DNA from: Mikania micrantha
Taxonomy: Eukaryota > Streptophyta > Magnoliopsida > Asterales > Asteraceae
Direction of reading: 5' to 3'
NCBI GenBank assembly: GCA_009363875.1
Contig: CM018690.1
Coordinates: 35,531,445 to 35,595,444, forward strand
Length of the DNA: 64,000 nucleotides
The translations under genes and the position numbers were made by a program. Numbering within the stretch: position 1 is the stretch's first letter; every line of letters starts with the position of its first letter. Of this stretch, positions 58,171 to 64,000 are shown one piece after another. The notes under the pieces are model-generated. The model was not told where the DNA came from, ran no database searches, and worked only from the letters and a program-made list of their open reading frames with translations.

Positions 58171-61014
58171 CTTCATCAGTAGTCGGCTGAACCAAAGGTT
58201 TCTTGGCCGAACCTTTTTCCCTGCAACGAACCCTTTGCCTCCTGCAACGAACCCTGTAGCAGCATGCAGTCGAACCTGTTATCTCTGACCACCGTACAAC
58301 GAACCTGCTAGGGTGGCGAATCCCTGGCCGAACCTTAAGTGGTCACGAACCTAGAATAGGAACGAACCTTCGATTAATGAACTAGAAAGCAACGAACCTT
58401 AGCATCCAAGTCCTACAATTCCGAACCTTAGACAACTGTCACGAACCAAGGGACTCACGAACCTTTGCATGACGAACCCTAGCTGAAACTTATAAGGGAG
58501 CCGAACCCTATCCTTCACAGATGCAGCCGAACCTAAGGGTTAGGGCAATAGGTTCGCTGCCCTAACCAGGAACCGAAATCTAGGTTTGTTTAATTCGACA
58601 AATATGAGGTCTATCATTCCTAAAACTAGTGTGAGGAACATTATACATGATTAGTTGATCAATAATCTAAGCTTTCTCATGAGAAGTTATCATATGTGTT
58701 GCATGCATGGGTTTATATAATTATGTGTGTATGCATGGTTGTACTTGGACAAATCATGTATACATGGGTGAGTACATGAATAGGAAGGAAGCCCTAGTCA
58801 TGCATGCATATATATATAACTATATATTGAACATATAAGATCGTTTAATAAATAAATTAAAGTGATCATAAGTCCATAAAAATCAAGAACTCGAAGTTGG
58901 ATGATCAATTGGAAATCAAAGGTTGTCATTTGGGCTTAAATGGGCCCAATGGGGCTTAATTAAGCCTATCATGTAGTAAATAATTTAGTAAACTCAAGTT
59001 ATGAGACGTTGATAAAATCTCATTTATTTATAACTTATTAAACTTCATTAAATGATTTTGACTTAATATTGATTTAATTGGAAGTTGAATTGTAATGTTT
59101 TGGTTTAAATATTTATTGAATTGACTGAATTGGGACTTTGTTATAAATAGACAACTTATTTGTCTGGATTTAAAACGAAAAATAAAGGAAACTCTGCTGA
59201 AATTTTCTAAAATTTAAAAGTAATGTATAGTAACTCAACATGGGATTGAGATCTAAAAAGGGTAACTAAGATAGGTTAGATCTTAGATGCACCTAGTATA
59301 AAGACACTTAGTTGCACACACAACAAGACCAAACCGTAGGCACAACGACTATTGCGCGTACTTATTATATTCGAATTCTTATAAAATAACTCAGGAACCG
59401 AAGATACGTAGCTTACAAACAAGAGTGCGCATTCTGTGATAGTACATTAGACAACAACACAGGTGAGTTCATTGCCCTTTTTCTAACATTTTGTTTTAAA
59501 ACGCGGGGCTGAGAAGCATGAGTAAACGGTTTATTTAAATTGTTTACTTAAAAGCTTTTAAAATTATATGTTTTACATATATATAAATGCTATCCTAGAC
59601 TATGTCTAGGAAGATTTTATGCAGGTTTACTAACCGATTTATTTATATATTAAGTGAATAATCGAGTTAAACTAAACTTTTCAATAAGTCAAAACATTTC
59701 CAAGGAATCAAATCAAACATTTTGACAAATCAAGTGGGTGAATTCAAGGAATCAAATCAAACATTTTGACAAATCAAGTGGGTGAATTCAAGGAATCAAA
59801 TCAAACATTTTGACAAAACAAATGGGTGAATTCAAGGAATCAAATCAAACATTTTGACAAAACAAGTGTGGGACTTCAAAGAAATCAAACGAAATCATCT
59901 TTGCAAAGTTAACATTCGATGTTCAATAAACCAAGTGTTTGTTGAACAATGAATCAAGTGTACAATCGATCAATGAATCTTGTATTCTATGATCAACACA
60001 TCAAGTACATCTTGTGACATAATCAGACGAATCAATAAATCATTTTCAAGGGAAAGCCTGGGAAATATCAGAGATAGCATACGCCAAAAACATTGACGAA
60101 ACATAAAATCCTGCATTTCAAGAAGTCCTAGCTAGACCGTTTGACTTGTAGGTCGTATGTTTGAGGATATTTACAGTTTCCCTAACTACTAAGTACCTTG
60201 ATTGACAGACTAGTCTACTCGAGTATGACCACAGGCCCCAATCATTAGGACTTAGATTTTATTAAATGTTTATTTATTTATTTAATTAAGCATTTATAAC
60301 TGTTTATACAATTACTAGGGTTGATCACATTGTGTGATGAACTTATGAAATCAACATGGATTTCAAATGATTGTAATTACAGGGACAACAAACAGAAGAA
60401 CTTATGGGTTGTGTTAAGGGTAAAAATGCTTAATTGTCATTAACAGCAGTGTCATATGCATATTAGTATGTGGTGGGATGTTGGCTAGGGCTTGTCCCTT
60501 ACATATGCCCTATATATAAGCATACCGATGTGGATATTACATGTGGTGTTAATGAGGTTAGGGTCTTTACCAAAGGAGGTTTTCAAATCATTTTCAACTA
60601 CTAAAACTACATGAACTCACCAACCATGTGTTGATTTTATTTTTGCATGACTTCTCAGGTGACGAACAGGTCAACTAGGAAGCTTATGCTTTTGGACTAG
60701 GACTTCAGATAGAAGACTTAGTATTTTTGAACCTGCATGTTTTTGGAACATCATTATACAATAAATTTGGTATATCTTGTGCAGTTACGAGATAGCTATT
60801 TTATGATGTTCATGATTGGATTTACATTGTTAAATTATGAACGATACGGATGTAATTTAACTTTGTAATTCTAATCAATTTAGCATTTCTCATTTATATC
60901 ATGTGCAATGTAAACAATCTGATCACTTTCGATTATCATTCTCGATATCGCGCCCCGGGAACCTTCCGCCCGTCGGGGAAACCCGATCCTACCCCGCCGG
61001 CTCGGGGTGTGACA
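58171..61014 (+). repeat. Host 5' LTR, second part
   Basis: Resumes within a CGAACC-word array (58166-58530, about 16 copies), continues with AT-rich DNA, a 44-bp tandem repeat at 59701-59876, and blocks shared with the gag-only LTR (tatgccctatatataagcat, ggtgttaatgag, cgccccgggaaccttccgcc). Ends at the primer-binding site. Confidence 0.85.
59701..59876 (+). repeat. 44-bp tandem repeat, four copies
   Basis: Units begin caaggaatcaaatcaaacat at 59701, 59745, 59789 and 59833; the first two are identical, and the later two differ at a few bases. Confidence 0.95.
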
Positions 61015-61190
61015 GATTGGTATCAGAGCCATGGTTATAGAGAAATATAGGTCACTTAACTAAACGGTTTGGCCTAGACTATAACCTAGGGACCCTGCAT
61101 GTAGAGAGAATAGGACTTAAGATTTATTTGCATATTGTCTTCCGTGTTCGATCATTGCACTAACCGATAACTTTATTGGTTATGATCAGA

Positions 61191-64000
61191 ATGCCGCCGA
61201 GGAGACAGCCTCCTTTGATACAGCTACCACCACAAGACTTGGCTCCACACTCCTCCACACCGTCACCAAACGATTCACCACCACCTCCTCCTCCCCCTCC
61301 CCCATTGATTACTCAAGCATCTGGTTCGGGCACAGCACCGACCATGGATCCTGCTACTATCGCTCTGGTGACGTTACTGAGTAGCCAGATGACAAATCAG
61401 ATGAAAGAAGCAATACCGGAGATGTTCCTTCGTCTTCGTAATGAAATCCTCAACACTGGCAACACATCAGGAGAAGCCAGTGGAAATACTGGAGATTCAT
61501 CTCATTACTCCTACAAGTCCTTTGTAGGATGTAAACCACCCAGTTTTAGTGGGTCTGAAGGCGTCGTTGGATTAATCCAATGGATTGAGAAGATTGAGGC
61601 AACATTGGATCTTTGCAGCTGTCCCGAACACCACAAGGTCCGTTACTCAGCGGGAACATTCAACAAACGGGCTCTGACCTGGTGGAATGGTCAGATCAAC
61701 GCCCGAGGAAGAGAGGAAGCTATGGCAATGTCATGGGAAGACTTCAAAGCACTGCTGCGAACAGAATTTTGTCCTAAGAATGAGCTGCAAAAGTTGGAGG
61801 TTGAACTATCCAACCATGTGATGAAGGGGGCTGATCACATGGGGTACACTACTCGTTACCACGAGTTAGTTGCTTTGGTACCAGATATGGTACCAACTCT
61901 GGAGAAAAGGATAGACCGTTATGTGGGTGGACTTCCCGCCTGCATTCAGGGCATGGTTGTTTCAGCCAACCCTACTACTGTTGAATCTGCAGTGAGACTG
62001 TCTGGGAAACTCACTGACCTCATGGTAGCCTCTGGAGTTCTAAAGAAGGAGGCTGAACCCAGTAAGAACAAAGCTGAATCTTCAAAGAAACCCTCCCATC
62101 GTCAGAAGAAGAAACAGAAGACCATCAAGAACTACGCGGTGGCCACACCTCTACAACAAATAGCAGCAACACCACAAAACCCCAACCGCAAACCCTACAC
62201 TGGCACATATCCTCTGTGTGCCAAGTGTCAGTATCACCACACTGCTGACACTCCCTGCAAACATTGCACGGGATGTGGACGGAAGGGCCATTGGGTCCAA
62301 TACTGTAGGATGACACCTAACCAAGCAGTCAACAATGCTGCTTTGGCTCTCCCTCCACCAACAAATCATAACAATGGTGGATGCTATAATTGTGGCGAAC
62401 CAGGCCACTTCGCGAAGAACTGCCCGAAGAAAGCACAACCAGCAGTTCAAGCACCACGTGGACGAGCTTTCGCTATCGGAGCACCAGCTGCACGCCAGGA
62501 CCCAAATGTGGTCACTGGTACGTTTCTCTTACATGACTTTTATGCATCTGTTTTATTTGATACTGGTGCGGATCAGAGTTTTATCTCTATCGATTTTGCA
62601 TGCCAACTAGATTCAGTGGAGGAACAGTTAGACTCCCCTTACATTATAGAGGTAGCTAACGGGAAACAGATTACAGTTAGTACAGTTTATAGAAATTGCC
62701 CATTGACACTTAATGATCATACATTTGCCATCGATTTGATACCGATGGAGTTGGGTAGTTTCGACATCATTGTTGGAATGGATTGGCTTTCCTCTAACCG
62801 AGTGGAAGTCATCTGTTCTGAGAAGCTGCTTCGAATTCCATTGCCGAGTGATCGTGTATTGGAAGTTAGAGGGGATCAAGCAGAGCGAAGTGTCAAAATC
62901 ATTTCTTGCATAAAGGCGTGTAAGTGTTTAAAGAAGCAGTGCATAGCTTTTCTGGCTCATGTGGTGGAAAAAGAGAAAGACAAGAAGAAGATCCAAGAGG
63001 TACCGGTAGTGAAAGAATATCTTGAAGTATTCCCCGAAGACCTACCTGGTTTGCCACCTACGCGACCGGTAGAGTTTCGTATTGACTTAATTCCTGGAGC
63101 AACTCCTGTTGCTAAATCTCCTTACAGGTTAGCACCTTCAGAGATGCAGGAATTGTCTAATCAATTGCAGGAGTTACTTGACAAGGGTTTCATCAGACCG
63201 AGCTACTCACCTTGGAGAGCTCCGGTCTTGTTCGTGAAGAAGAAAGACGGATCGTTCAGAATGTGCATAGATTACAGAGAGCTGAACAAACTAACCATCA
63301 AGAATCGGTATCCATTGCCGAGGATTGATGATTTGTTTGACCAACTGCAAGGAGCTCAATATTTCTCAAAGATTGACTTGCGGTCTGGATATCATCAGCT
63401 GAGAGTTCAAGATGAAGACATACCGAAAACGGCCTTCCGAACCAGACACGGGCACTATGAATTTTTTGTGATGCCCTTCGGATTGACAAATGCACCTGCG
63501 GTTTTCATGGACCTCATGAACCGAGTGTGCAAGCCGTACTTGGATCAGTTTGTCATTGTCTTTATTGATGACATACTGATTTATTCCAAGACCAAAACAG
63601 AACATGAGCAACACCTTAAAAAGATCTTGGAGCTGTTGAAGAAAGAGCAACTCTATGCTAAATTCTCTAAGTGTGAATTCTGGCTAAGAGAAGTTCAATT
63701 TCTGGGTCATGTAGTCAACAGCGAGGGAATTCATGTAGATCCTGCCAAGATCGAGGCGATAAAGAATTGGGACACTCCGAAGACACCGACGGAGATACGG
63801 TCTTTTCTGGGATTGGCAGGTTATTATAGAAGGTTCATTTCGAATTTTTCTAAGATAGCTCTACCACTCACTAAGTTAACCCAGAAAAGTGAACCGTTTG
63901 TCTGGGAGCAGAAACAGGAAGATGCTTTTCAGACATTGAAACAGAAACTATGTGATGCTCCAATCCTATCTCTCCCAGAGGGCTGTGATGACTTTGTTGT
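61191..64000 (+). CDS. Gypsy gag-pol polyprotein, open to the window end (partial)
   Basis: From MPPRRQPP at 61191 (an in-frame ATG at 61182 is possible) I read about 935 codons without a stop. After a Pro-rich N-terminus come the capsid-like domain (FVGCKPPSFSGSEG, RALTWWNGQI), two zinc knuckles (CTGCGRKGHWVQYC, CYNCGEPGHFAKNC, near residues 357-410), the aspartic protease with LFDTGADQSF (about 456), and the reverse transcriptase with FRIDLIPG, RMCIDYRELN, TAFRTRHGHYEF and FIDDILIYS (about 790-800). It continues into GLAGYYRRFI, a connection region before RNase H, at the window edge. All visible catalytic residues are present, so the element may be autonomous. Confidence 0.94.
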   Translation, partial: MPPRRQPPLIQLPPQDLAPHSSTPSPNDSPPPPPPPPPLITQASGSGTAPTMDPATIALVTLLSSQMTNQMKEAIPEMFLRLRNEILNTGNTSGEASGNTGDSSHYSYKSFVGCKPPSFSGSEGVVGLIQWIEKIEATLDLCSCPEHHKVRYSAGTFNKRALTWWNGQINARGREEAMAMSWEDFKALLRTEFCPKNELQKLEVELSNHVMKGADHMGYTTRYHELVALVPDMVPTLEKRIDRYVGGLPACIQGMVVSANPTTVESAVRLSGKLTDLMVASGVLKKEAEPSKNKAESSKKPSHRQKKKQKTIKNYAVATPLQQIAATPQNPNRKPYTGTYPLCAKCQYHHTADTPCKHCTGCGRKGHWVQYCRMTPNQAVNNAALALPPPTNHNNGGCYNCGEPGHFAKNCPKKAQPAVQAPRGRAFAIGAPAARQDPNVVTGTFLLHDFYASVLFDTGADQSFISIDFACQLDSVEEQLDSPYIIEVANGKQITVSTVYRNCPLTLNDHTFAIDLIPMELGSFDIIVGMDWLSSNRVEVICSEKLLRIPLPSDRVLEVRGDQAERSVKIISCIKACKCLKKQCIAFLAHVVEKEKDKKKIQEVPVVKEYLEVFPEDLPGLPPTRPVEFRIDLIPGATPVAKSPYRLAPSEMQELSNQLQELLDKGFIRPSYSPWRAPVLFVKKKDGSFRMCIDYRELNKLTIKNRYPLPRIDDLFDQLQGAQYFSKIDLRSGYHQLRVQDEDIPKTAFRTRHGHYEFFVMPFGLTNAPAVFMDLMNRVCKPYLDQFVIVFIDDILIYSKTKTEHEQHLKKILELLKKEQLYAKFSKCEFWLREVQFLGHVVNSEGIHVDPAKIEAIKNWDTPKTPTEIRSFLGLAGYYRRFISNFSKIALPLTKLTQKSEPFVWEQKQEDAFQTLKQKLCDAPILSLPEGCDDFV

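Larger units (their letters stand above)
50212..64000 (+). mobile_element. Gypsy host element, interrupted 5' LTR and intact gag-pol, runs off the window
   Basis: The 5' LTR starts TGTAACATCAG at 50212 and ends GGGGTGTGACA at 61014, but is split by the gag-only element at 51294-58165 (duplication cgaac). Its own length is about 3.9 kb (50212-51293 plus 58171-61014). The primer-binding site tggtatcagagcc is at 61018-61030. Gag-pol follows from 61191. The 3' end lies beyond the window, so LTR divergence and target duplication cannot be read; the 5-bp left flank is ctttt. Confidence 0.9.

Overview
This is nuclear DNA of a flowering plant, not a microbial genome. Three split genes with plant-specific architecture lie in the first 16 kb. 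The remaining 48 kb is AT-rich and packed with plant transposons (Copia and Gypsy elements, a Cassandra TRIM, Helitrons, tRNA-type SINEs, foldback MITEs). The overall flavour suggests an asterid, perhaps Asteraceae; that is an inference and cannot be proved from the window alone.

Gene region (1-16.3 kb). Position 1-210 is the last exon of an unrecognised plus-strand gene. 3380-4332 is the 40S ribosomal protein eS7 gene (191 aa, five coding exons, a probable leader intron, and a telo-box plus site-II promoter). 8808-11665 is a complete HIPL1-type gene (hedgehog-interacting-protein-like, predicted GPI-anchored, 683 aa, seven exons). 12231-16017 on the minus strand is a complete hydroxyproline O-galactosyltransferase of the GALT type (galectin domain plus GT31, 669 aa, six exons). 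It glycosylates arabinogalactan proteins, so its product and HIPL1 both belong to the secretory/cell-surface compartment, but I see no sign that they are co-regulated.

Transposon region (16.3-64 kb). From left to right: a chain of foldback elements separated by (TA)n tracts (17.4-20.6 kb); a SINE on the minus strand (23.48 kb); a Copia element with identical 175-bp LTRs but a ruined interior (24.0-29.7 kb), sitting in one half of a small tandem duplication whose other half holds a 454-bp Helitron; a 10-kb Tekay/Del-like Gypsy element (31.1-41.3 kb) with 2.3-kb LTRs, one nonsense codon and one deletion in pol, and a 705-bp Cassandra element in its 5' LTR; a decayed Harbinger-type Myb/SANT ORF (44.9-46.3 kb); a second SINE (47.5 kb); and a probable Helitron carrying two tetraspanin exons (47.8-49.9 kb).

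The right end is a nested pair of related Gypsy elements. A host element begins at 50212 and has an apparently intact gag-pol reading frame running off the window at 64000. Its 5' LTR is split by a gag-only element (51294-58165) flanked by the 5-bp duplication cgaac. The LTRs of this pair are unusually long (about 3.9 and 4.5 kb) and are built largely of short-word arrays and hairpin-forming repeats, several of which show compensatory base changes. That LTR architecture, with a covarying palindrome set in the Tekay LTR, is the least expected thing in the window.
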